In this document: in pieces, positions 10,625-16,153 of the stretch | Layout of the letters: every line of letters starts with the position of its first letter | Position numbering within the stretch: the first letter of the stretch is position 1 | Assembly (NCBI GenBank): GCA_029861795.1 | Contig: JAOTYS010000053.1 | Coordinates: forward strand, 1-16,153 | Reading direction: 5' to 3' | Source of the DNA: Gammaproteobacteria bacterium | GTDB lineage: Bacteria > Pseudomonadota > Gammaproteobacteria > Arenicellales > JAOTYS01 | DNA length: 16,153 bases | Notes under the pieces: generated by a model | The model's database searches: none | What the model was told of the DNA's origin: nothing | What the model saw: the letters and a program-made list of their open reading frames with translations, nothing else | Position numbers and translations under genes: made by a program

Positions 10625-10858
10625 ATGTTGAATTACTGGTTATGGGTGACAGCGCTGACCCTATTGCTGCTTTATCCGGTTAGTAAGCTCATCTGGGTGT
10701 TCAGCGTTCGCCGTCTGCAGCGAAAACTGAAACGAGAATTGGATCAAGCTGAGATCACGGGACAAATGAGAAGGGGGTGGATAATCGGTGCAATCATTTC
10801 GTTCGCATTTTCTGCGCTGTATAACTTCAATACTCTAAACATGTCGGGTAATGGATGA
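10625..10858 (+). CDS. Small membrane protein of unknown function
   Basis: I do not recognise a named family. The 77-residue product has an N-terminal membrane helix (about 3-25, YWLWVTALTLLLLYPVSKLIW). A basic, helical middle follows (VRRLQRKLKRELDQAEITGQMRRGW), then a second hydrophobic segment (about 51-65, IIGAIISFAFSALYNF). With two helices, the charged loop probably faces the cytoplasm. The ATG has only a weak ribosome site. The gene ends inside the next one: the downstream ATG at 10851 overlaps by eight bases, so the two are probably translated together and may act together at the membrane. It comes 133 bases after the terminator of the symporter gene, so it likely has its own promoter, which I could not locate. 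The ATG at 10646 is a possible later start. Confidence 0.72.
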   Translation: MLNYWLWVTALTLLLLYPVSKLIWVFSVRRLQRKLKRELDQAEITGQMRRGWIIGAIISFAFSALYNFNTLNMSGNG

Positions 10859-11429
10859 AACTGTCTATCGCTTCCTGAAATACACAGCCATCGCATTGGT
10901 TGTGGCATGGGTGGGTTGGTCGTTGTATGACAGTTTCATGCGGGATACAGAGCCGGGTGATCGTGCGTTCCACTCCGCCGAGAGGCTATTTGAGGACCGT
11001 GCGTACCAACGAGCGCTGGAGCAATATCAACGAGCATTGCAGGAGAGCCCGGACCATATTCATGCGCTGCGTGGTTATGCGCGCACCATGATGATGTTGG
11101 GTGAGAACGATGAAGCCTTACGTGCATTCAACGACGCCATTGAGCTCGAGCCGGATTTCGGTGGAACATTTGCGAACCGCGGGATTTTGTACGATCGAAT
11201 GGGGGACTACAAACTGGCCATACAAGACTATGAACATTCCCTTGAGTTGGACCAAGATATAGCAAAGGGACCCCATTGGCTGACTAGGTTTCTGCGCTTG
11301 CAACCGGAAAAACCGCCGGGCATCGCGGAGCGTGCGGCCTATCTGCGTGCGGAGTTAGCCAAACCCGAGGGGGAGAGGTTACTGCGGGTGCCAGAATTGG
11401 ATGAGCAACAACGAAGCTATAAACAGTGA
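10851..11429 (+). CDS. Membrane-anchored TPR protein
   Basis: The 192-residue protein starts with one membrane helix (about 8-28, FLKYTAIALVVAWVGWSLYDSF) and continues with about three tetratricopeptide repeats near residues 40-141. These include HSAERLFEDRAYQRALEQY, IHALRGYARTMMMLGENDEALRAF and TFANRGILYDRMGDYKLAIQDY. TPR units form helical scaffolds for protein-protein contacts, so this is probably a membrane-bound adaptor or assembly factor; the partner is unknown. The C-terminal 50 residues are charged and without repeats. It overlaps the preceding small membrane protein gene by eight bases, which points to a joint role. No catalytic motif was seen. Confidence 0.82.
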   Translation: MDETVYRFLKYTAIALVVAWVGWSLYDSFMRDTEPGDRAFHSAERLFEDRAYQRALEQYQRALQESPDHIHALRGYARTMMMLGENDEALRAFNDAIELEPDFGGTFANRGILYDRMGDYKLAIQDYEHSLELDQDIAKGPHWLTRFLRLQPEKPPGIAERAAYLRAELAKPEGERLLRVPELDEQQRSYKQ

Positions 11430-11460
11430 GACTTGGTGTTTTTAAGTCTTGGCAAGTGCT

Positions 11461-11640
11461 TCACCAGACACCAAGCAGGTCCACCAGTAGGACGCGGAAG
11501 AAGAATATCAGCGCGATACATCCGAACAGCAGGCGAACCGTGTCGGTCTCTCCTTCCTCGGTCCTGAACGTCAAGCCGTGGTAGGCGATTGCACCCGTGA
11601 CAACCAGGAAAATAACATCGAGTGCAATATTGTTTGGCAT
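11461..11640 (-). CDS. Small membrane protein, convergent to the TPR gene
   Basis: A 59-residue protein begins MPNNIALDVIFLVVTGAIAY at 11640 on the minus strand. It has two hydrophobic segments (about 5-21 and 35-55) joined by a charged loop GLTFRTEEGETDTVR. The frame stays open further upstream to 11736, but that longer form would overlap the acs start region and adds a polar stretch that looks like translated promoter DNA, so I prefer the inner ATG. The ribosome site is weak. The gene is transcribed away from acs and toward the TPR gene, 31 bases from its stop. I do not recognise a characterised family; its clean membrane pattern and the lack of a gene on the other strand support it being real. 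Confidence 0.66.
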   Translation of the reverse strand: MPNNIALDVIFLVVTGAIAYHGLTFRTEEGETDTVRLLFGCIALIFFFRVLLVDLLGVW

Positions 11641-11669
11641 GATGTTACGCGATCTTATTCTATAGCTTC

Positions 11670-11675
11670 TATAAT
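11670..11675 (+). promoter_or_regulatory. Possible -10 element for acs
   Basis: TATAAT, an exact sigma-70 -10 hexamer, lies 48 bases before the acs ATG. No good -35 is found at 16-18 bases upstream (TTACGC at 11645-11650 would need a 19-base spacer), so an activator may be needed. Candidate only. Confidence 0.35.
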
Positions 11676-11722
11676 CGGCAATCTGATGGGCAGGTTTGGT
11701 CCGTGAGTGGAAAGGAGGATTT

Positions 11723-13657
11723 ATGTCTGAAGACAAAATTTATGACGTCCCGGCGCAGATAAAAGCACGCGCGCACTTAAATGATGAGCAATACCAGGAG
11801 ATGTACCAGCGCTCGATTTCAGATCCGGACGGTTTCTGGGCAGAGCAGGCGGAACAGTTCGTGACTTGGTTTAAGACGTGGGACACGGTGCAACAATGGG
11901 ACTTTCACAAAGCGCATATCTCCTGGTTCGAAGGCGCAAAACTCAATGCGTCGTACAACTGCGTCGATCGTCATCTTGACTCCCGCGGCGACCAAGTTGC
12001 CATCTTGTGGGAAGGGGACGATCCCGCGGTAGATAAGAAGATCACCTACCGCGAGCTGCACGAACTGGTGTGTAAGTTCGCCAATGCGCTCAAGTCCCGT
12101 GGCGTCAACAAGGGTGATCGCGTGTCGATTTACATGCCTATGATCCCCGAGGCCGCCGTGGCGATGCTGGCGTGTGCACGCATTGGCGCCGTCCACTCAG
12201 TGGTATTTGGCGGCTTTTCACCGGGGGCACTTAAGGATCGCATTCTTGACTCGGACTGTCGCGTAGTCATTACCGCTGATCAAGGCCCACGTGGTGGAAA
12301 GCCTGTCCCGTTGAAGGTCAATGTTGACGAAGCGCTCAAGGGATGCCCCAACGTGCACACTACCATTGTGGTGCAGCGCACTAAGGCTGATGTCCCATGG
12401 ACAGACGGCCGCGATGTTTGGTACCACGAGCTGATAGCTAAAGCCTCCGCGGATTGCGCGCCCGAAGAGATGGGCGCAGAGGACCCCCTGTTCATCCTCT
12501 ATACGTCGGGTTCGACGGGTATGCCGAAGGGCGTTTTGCACACCACTGGAGGATATCAACTGTACACTGCGATGACCCATAAGTATGTGTTCGACTATCA
12601 CGACGGCGATATTTACTGGTGCACCGCGGACGTAGGCTGGGTCACCGGTCATTCGTACATTGTCTATGGGCCACTGGCGAATGGCGCCACCACGGTAATG
12701 TTTGAAGGTGTGCCCACCTATCCCGATGCCAGTCGTTTCTGGCAGGTAGTGGATAAACACCAGGTAAATATCTTCTACACCGCGCCCACCGCGATTCGCG
12801 CTCTGATGGGGCAGGGAGATGATCTGGTTAAGAAGACCAGTCGCAAAAGTATCAAGTTACTCGGAACAGTGGGTGAACCGATCAACCCGGAGGCATGGGA
12901 GTGGTATTACCGTGCAGTGGGTGAGGCGCGTTGTCCTATTGTCGATACATGGTGGCAAACTGAGACAGGCGGGATTCTGATCACACCGCTACCGGGTGCC
13001 ACCAGGCTTAAACCCGGTTCCGCAACGCTGCCGTTTTTTGGGATTGTGCCGGAGCTACTTGATCCTGACGGTAAGGTGCTTGAGGGGCCGGCGTCCGGGA
13101 ACCTGGTGATTTCGAGACCATGGCCTGGTCAGATGCGCACCGTCTATGGCGACCACCAGCGTTTTATCGACACTTATTTTAAAACCTACCCCGGCTACTA
13201 CTTTACCGGAGACGGCGCCCGCCGTGACGAGGATGGTTATTTTTGGATCACCGGACGGGTGGACGATGTCATCAACGTTTCCGGTCACCGTATGGGCACC
13301 GCCGAAGTGGAAAGCGCTCTGGTGCTACATGATGCTGTGGCGGAGGCCGCGGTAGTAGGCTACCCACATGAGATCAAAGGTCAGGGCATTTACGCCTATG
13401 TCACACCAATGAGCGGGGTGACCACTACGGAGGCGCTGCGCGATGAACTAATGCAGTTGGTGCGTAAGGAAATCGGCCCCATTGCGCGGCCGGATGTAAT
13501 CCAATGGGCACCCGGTTTGCCAAAGACGCGATCCGGCAAGATTATGCGACGGATCTTACGTAAGATCGCAGCAAATGAACTGGATAATCTGGGTGATACC
13601 TCGACGCTTGCCGATCCCGGTGTGGTCGATGATCTGATAAGCAATCGGGCCGGCTAA
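11723..13657 (+). CDS. acs: Acetyl-CoA synthetase (acetate--CoA ligase)
   Basis: Acs activates acetate with ATP and CoA to acetyl-CoA, with acetyl-AMP as intermediate, in the cytoplasm. The ATG at 11723 is chosen because AAAGGAGG (11711-11718) precedes it by four bases and the 644-residue product then matches family length; an earlier GTG would lie ahead of this ribosome site. Motifs: the N-terminal region (about 14-70), phosphate loop [10 protein letters not shown] at 261-270, [10 protein letters not shown] (whose Trp shapes an acetate-sized pocket), [31 protein letters not shown], and catalytic Lys606 in [11 protein letters not shown]. This lysine is the equivalent of S. enterica Lys609, which Pat-type enzymes acetylate to switch the enzyme off. 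Acetate rather than propionate is the likely main substrate. Its presence near the symporter and CbrAB suggests an acetate-use cluster. Confidence 0.97.
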   Translation: MSEDKIYDVPAQIKARAHLNDEQYQEMYQRSISDPDGFWAEQAEQFVTWFKTWDTVQQWDFHKAHISWFEGAKLNASYNCVDRHLDSRGDQVAILWEGDDPAVDKKITYRELHELVCKFANALKSRGVNKGDRVSIYMPMIPEAAVAMLACARIGAVHSVVFGGFSPGALKDRILDSDCRVVITADQGPRGGKPVPLKVNVDEALKGCPNVHTTIVVQRTKADVPWTDGRDVWYHELIAKASADCAPEEMGAEDPLFILYTSGSTGMPKGVLHTTGGYQLYTAMTHKYVFDYHDGDIYWCTADVGWVTGHSYIVYGPLANGATTVMFEGVPTYPDASRFWQVVDKHQVNIFYTAPTAIRALMGQGDDLVKKTSRKSIKLLGTVGEPINPEAWEWYYRAVGEARCPIVDTWWQTETGGILITPLPGATRLKPGSATLPFFGIVPELLDPDGKVLEGPASGNLVISRPWPGQMRTVYGDHQRFIDTYFKTYPGYYFTGDGARRDEDGYFWITGRVDDVINVSGHRMGTAEVESALVLHDAVAEAAVVGYPHEIKGQGIYAYVTPMSGVTTTEALRDELMQLVRKEIGPIARPDVIQWAPGLPKTRSGKIMRRILRKIAANELDNLGDTSTLADPGVVDDLISNRAG

Positions 13658-13704
13658 GTGCGCTGGATCGCAAATCGAATATTTGTACATACGGAGGAAG
13701 GGAA

Positions 13705-13911
13705 ATGGACGAAGAAGTAATGAATCTGCAGATCCGGAAGTTTTTGAAAAGAGTTGGCATTACTGCGCAGCGCGAAATTGAGAAAGCTGTGCGCGATGGG
13801 CTCGACAGTGGGATACTAAGTGGTACTGAAACTTTGTCCACCCGCATGACACTGACGGTGCCGCAACTCTCAATGGACATAAATATCGACGGCGATATTT
13901 CTTTAGAATGA
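13705..13911 (+). CDS. DUF6494-like small protein
   Basis: A 68-residue soluble protein with the conserved-looking opening LQIRKFLKRVGITAQREIEKAV, an alpha-helical part, then a beta-rich end (TLTVPQLSMDINIDGDISLE). This pattern matches my memory of the DUF6494 family, whose function is unknown; the family call is from recollection, not a search. A strong Shine-Dalgarno GGAGGAAGGG (13693-13702) precedes the ATG. It overlaps the DUF3305 gene by ATGA (stop TGA, start ATG), so it is probably part of the same operon. The distance from acs is 47 bases, so readthrough from acs is possible. Confidence 0.72.
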   Translation: MDEEVMNLQIRKFLKRVGITAQREIEKAVRDGLDSGILSGTETLSTRMTLTVPQLSMDINIDGDISLE

Positions 13912-14507
13912 GCAGATCGAGCCATCCGACTGGAGAGCAAGTGACTGAACCGAACAAAGGAAACTCATTCCAAGACGACTCGAACGTCTCCGAGATCGAG
14001 GCTTTCCCAGTTTCTGTGATCCTACAGCGAAAGCAAGTTCAGCGTGGCCAGTGGAGTTGGCCTCAGTGGGATCTGGTTGCAGTGGTGACCGGCGAGAACA
14101 TTGCGCATCGACGCAGTTCCCGCATCAAAATCCACAGCGACGCTGACGGTGAACGCTATCTATGGGCTGGATTAGAGCTAAGGCTTTACAAAGACGGTGC
14201 GGAGAGCTACTGGTACAACCTGATGGCTCAAAGCCCGTCATTGTTCGTGGTATGTCAGGATGACACCGAACTCGACCGTGAAGGCGAACTGGCGCCGTTC
14301 ATAGTGACCGCGAATCAAGATGAGGCGTTGGCACATATGGAGACGGATGATGTGGTGTTGGCTGTGCCTATGCCCGAAGTGATCCATCAATGGGTAGAGC
14401 GTTTTGTGGTGCAAAACTACGTGCCGCAACAAAAGAAAAAACGCAAGCGTCGAGATTGGTTGGACGAGGCTGCATATGCGAAAAGATCTCAAGCAAAACG
14501 CTCCTGA
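13908..14507 (+). CDS. DUF3305 family protein
   Basis: This 199-residue protein has the DUF3305 pattern. A strand FPVSVILQRK (about 26-36) leads into QVQRGQWSWPQWDLVAVV, followed by LWAGLELRLYKDGAESYWYNL and VCQDDTELDREGELAPFIVTANQDEA, and ends in VMPEVIHQWVERFV-like and basic KKKRKRRDW. DUF3305 genes are commonly found with DUF3306, a 4Fe-4S protein, a TorD-like chaperone and formate dehydrogenase, so a role in maturation or assembly of that enzyme is inferred, not shown. The start at ATG 13908 overlaps the previous stop; GTG 13941, six bases after GGAGAG, is a good alternative and would lose only a poorly conserved tail. The 3' end overlaps the next gene by 32 bases. Confidence 0.82.
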   Translation: MSRSSHPTGEQVTEPNKGNSFQDDSNVSEIEAFPVSVILQRKQVQRGQWSWPQWDLVAVVTGENIAHRRSSRIKIHSDADGERYLWAGLELRLYKDGAESYWYNLMAQSPSLFVVCQDDTELDREGELAPFIVTANQDEALAHMETDDVVLAVPMPEVIHQWVERFVVQNYVPQQKKKRKRRDWLDEAAYAKRSQAKRS

Positions 14508-15075
14508 ATCGGTTGCCACAGATTCCACCGAAGAAAATTTTGTGTCGCGGTGGTCACGGCGCAAACGCTTGGTGGAAGGTGCCGAGAATGATTCAACCCA
14601 GCTTGATAACATAGCCCCGCAAGATGGAATCCAGAGCGAGGATGTTGAGTCGAACGACAAGACCGACGCTGACATGCCGCCGCTGGAATCCCTTGATGAG
14701 AGTAGCGACTACAGCCCTTTCTTTTCTCCCAAAGTGAGTGAGACACTGCGTAAGGCAGCTTTACGTAAACTTTTCAGCAGTGCTCGTTTTAACATTGTCG
14801 ATGGACTTGATGATTATGACGAAGATTTTCGATCTTTCCAGGCCTTGGGGGACATACTCACTGCGGAGATGCGAGAGCTGGCCGAGCGGCGGGCGCGCCG
14901 TAACAACGAGGTTGATGGCGAGGACATTACTACAAAGGATGAAGAATCATTGACGAATCCAGAGGGTGAACCGATCGAGCAGCACGGGCAGTCGGACGTG
15001 GCCGATTCCCAACATGTTGATGAGAGTGAATTAAATGACCCTGATGACCCTGATGAATCTCTAGAGAAGAGTTAG
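14476..15075 (+). CDS. DUF3306 family protein
   Basis: Starting at ATG 14476 (GAGG is near, at 14466-14469) the product is 199 residues. The start at 14404 is rejected because it would lie deep in DUF3305 and adds a tail unlike the family. The opening ENFVSRWSRRKR is typical of DUF3306, as are the middle MPPLESLDESSDYSPFFSPKVSETLRKAALRKLF and DGLDDYDEDFRSFQALGDILTAEM. The remaining C-terminus is acidic and of low complexity, ending DPDDPDESLEKS. The role is unknown; the family travels with formate dehydrogenase gene sets. The tail region runs into a series of GAAGAGT-containing repeats at 15066-15120, the first of which covers the final codons. It overlaps DUF3305 by 32 bases. Confidence 0.8.
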   Translation: MRKDLKQNAPESVATDSTEENFVSRWSRRKRLVEGAENDSTQLDNIAPQDGIQSEDVESNDKTDADMPPLESLDESSDYSPFFSPKVSETLRKAALRKLFSSARFNIVDGLDDYDEDFRSFQALGDILTAEMRELAERRARRNNEVDGEDITTKDEESLTNPEGEPIEQHGQSDVADSQHVDESELNDPDDPDESLEKS

Positions 15076-15120
15076 GCCCACAGAAGAGTTAGCACAGAGA
15101 AGAGTCATGCGCGGAAGAGT
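15066..15120 (+). repeat. Four GAAGAGT direct repeats at the end of the DUF3306 gene
   Basis: GAAGAGT occurs at 15066-15072, 15083-15089, 15099-15105 and 15114-15120, with spacings of 17, 16 and 15 bases. The first copy lies in the last codons of the gene; the others lie after the stop. The sequence between copies is related but degenerate (CA-rich, ending AGA or CGG). Confidence 0.6.
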
Positions 15121-15423
15121 CAATAGATTCCCGACGGCTTAGAGTTAAATACTGTTGAAAAACTCCCTCAAAAGCCGAATAGTGTCATTCCCGCGAACCA
15201 CTGCATGGACGCAGGAGGTAGAGCAACGCAGGGATAGATACATGGATGTAGCGTAGTAGGGTAATGCAGGACGCTATTACCGAGCAGTTGCCGAAGCGGG
15301 AATCCAGTAGTGCTTTGATTCCACAACATTCAACTTCCTGGACTCAAGCTGGAGCCTGCCCTCGGCCCCGATCCAGGGCGGGAGTGACGATGAGTTTTTC
15401 AACACAGTTAGTTAAGTAACCCG
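15076..15423. other. Non-coding gap in the DUF3306-ferredoxin gene region
   Basis: The 348-base stretch has no gene. It consists of the GAAGAGT repeats, a MITE-like element (15153-15404) and about 19 bases up to the next ATG. Because the flanking genes belong to one expected operon, the gap is unusually long. Confidence 0.7.
15153..15404. mobile_element. MITE-like repeat element with 13-base inverted ends
   Basis: TGTTGAAAAACTC (15153-15165) and GAGTTTTTCAACA (15392-15404) are perfect reverse complements and bound a 252-base element. Nested inside, GTCATTCCCGC (15184-15194) pairs with GCGGGAGTGAC (15378-15388) at ten of eleven positions, and GCGGGAAT (15296-15303) also pairs with ATTCCCGC (15187-15194). 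No transposase is encoded. I could not define a target duplication. It looks like a non-autonomous element mobilised in trans, or a genomic intergenic repeat. Confidence 0.6.
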
Positions 15424-16153
15424 ATGTCCGAACCAGTCCAACAAGCTGTCGATCTGGAACAACTCCTGGGTTACTCGTTGGCGACTGATTCGCCGGACGC
15501 GTTAGCGCGCACTCAGGCTGTTTCCGGGGCGCCGTTGCAGCCGACTAATCCCACTTCGTTATTGTCGTATCGGTCCCAGGGGAGTTTGTTGATTATCGGA
15601 TCAGGGGAACACGCGCTACAGCAGGCTAGGCAACTTAAAGACAAGCTGCGTTGCACGGTGTTGATGACGGGGCTTGGTAATGCGCCCGAAGTGAGACAGA
15701 CCCCGTGTCCTAGCGACAAGTTCGAGGTGGTGTATGGGCGTATCCTGAAACTCGCCGGTCACCTGGGACAGTTCAAGGTGGACGTGGAGCTCGACGGTAA
15801 AACGGTGAATCTTGCTCAGACCTTGGACAAGAATCGCGAGCACTTTGATTTAGTGCTGGACCTTGGAGCAAGTCCGCAGCTTACCCATCAAACGTTACCG
15901 TTCGGCTACTACGCGACCGGAGACCAAGCGTCGGAGCTGCACCGAGCCCTGGCCGAGATACCAGAGCTGGTAGGCGAGTTCGAGAAGCCCAAGTACTTTA
16001 GTTACAACGCTGACATTTGCGCCCATAGTGCGAGTGGCGTATCGGGATGCACACGCTGCCTTGATGCCTGTCCCACTGACGCTATCCGCTCCGTTGGGGA
16101 AAAAATCGAGGTCGATCCCTATCTATGCCAGGGCGGGGGCAGTTGCGCCACCG
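15424..16153 (+). CDS. 4Fe-4S binding protein, formate dehydrogenase cluster type (partial)
   Basis: The gene runs off the right edge of the window; 243 codons are visible from ATG 15424. The N-terminal half is soluble and includes a Rossmann-like turn SLLIIGSGEHALQQARQL (about residues 54-72). The cysteine motif is C199-x9-C209-x2-C212-x3-C216-P (ICAHSASGVSGCTRCLDACP), followed by C235 and C241, so at least one and probably two 4Fe-4S clusters bind. A gene of this type follows DUF3306 in many proteobacterial formate dehydrogenase clusters, usually as a protein of over 500 residues; I infer the same here. The ribosome site is weak, and the upstream MITE-like element may have displaced the original signal. 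Confidence 0.82.
   Translation, partial: MSEPVQQAVDLEQLLGYSLATDSPDALARTQAVSGAPLQPTNPTSLLSYRSQGSLLIIGSGEHALQQARQLKDKLRCTVLMTGLGNAPEVRQTPCPSDKFEVVYGRILKLAGHLGQFKVDVELDGKTVNLAQTLDKNREHFDLVLDLGASPQLTHQTLPFGYYATGDQASELHRALAEIPELVGEFEKPKYFSYNADICAHSASGVSGCTRCLDACPTDAIRSVGEKIEVDPYLCQGGGSCAT

Noticed and set aside
10492..10683. Forward frame of 63 residues after the terminator
   Set aside because: It begins on the edge of the terminator T-run, has no ribosome site and overlaps the start of the better supported membrane protein gene in another frame.
11432..11475. Inverted repeat CTTGGTGT/ACACCAAG between the TPR gene and the convergent gene, as a terminator
   Set aside because: The loop would be 28 bases, there is no following T-run, and one arm lies inside the minus-strand gene.
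11643..11722. A CbrB-controlled sigma-54 promoter in front of acs
   Set aside because: A single TGTTAC is present at 11643-11648 but no partner half-site and no GG-N10-GC element with consensus context was found.

Overview
The window looks like a chromosomal piece of an environmental gammaproteobacterium. The reasons are a CbrA/CbrB-type two-component system with a CbrX-like leader gene, a sigma-54 promoter, a perfect FNR/Anr-type box, an Hfq/Crc-like A-rich motif, and the DUF3305/DUF3306 accessory genes usually found with formate dehydrogenase. The genus cannot be fixed from the sequence alone. No rRNA, tRNA, CRISPR array, phage gene or transposase was seen.

Layout. (1) Positions 1-3439: a regulatory region with an FNR-type palindrome, then ppk2 and ppk1, two unrelated polyphosphate kinases in a tight tandem. 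(2) Positions 3440-8176: a non-coding leader with an operator-like palindrome, then a three-gene overlapping operon. It encodes a 56-residue membrane peptide (cbrX-like), a 993-residue SLC5-STAC-PAS-histidine kinase (cbrA) and an NtrC-type sigma-54 activator (cbrB). (3) Positions 8177-10491: a 308-base control region with inverted-repeat sites, a consensus sigma-54 promoter and an AACAACAA motif beside a strong Shine-Dalgarno, then an SSS-family sodium:solute symporter and a rho-independent terminator. (4) Positions 10625-11640: a small membrane protein overlapping a membrane-anchored TPR protein, and a convergent 59-residue membrane protein. (5) Positions 11723-13657: acetyl-CoA synthetase. 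(6) Positions 13705 to the end: DUF6494-like, DUF3305 and DUF3306 genes, a MITE-like element, and the 5' part of a 4Fe-4S protein. This is probably the start of a formate dehydrogenase accessory cluster that continues beyond the window.

How the parts may work together (inference). CbrA, whose sensor is itself a transporter domain, phosphorylates CbrB. CbrB binds the GTTAC/GTAAC inverted repeats and activates the sigma-54 promoter in front of the symporter. The symporter messenger carries an A-rich Hfq/Crc-like motif at its ribosome binding site, so it could be induced by CbrAB and repressed in translation when better carbon sources are present. The nearby acs gene suggests the imported substrate is acetate or another short carboxylate, which Acs would activate. 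A 12-base sequence identical, in inverted orientation, upstream of cbrX and downstream of cbrB suggests that the regulator also controls its own operon.
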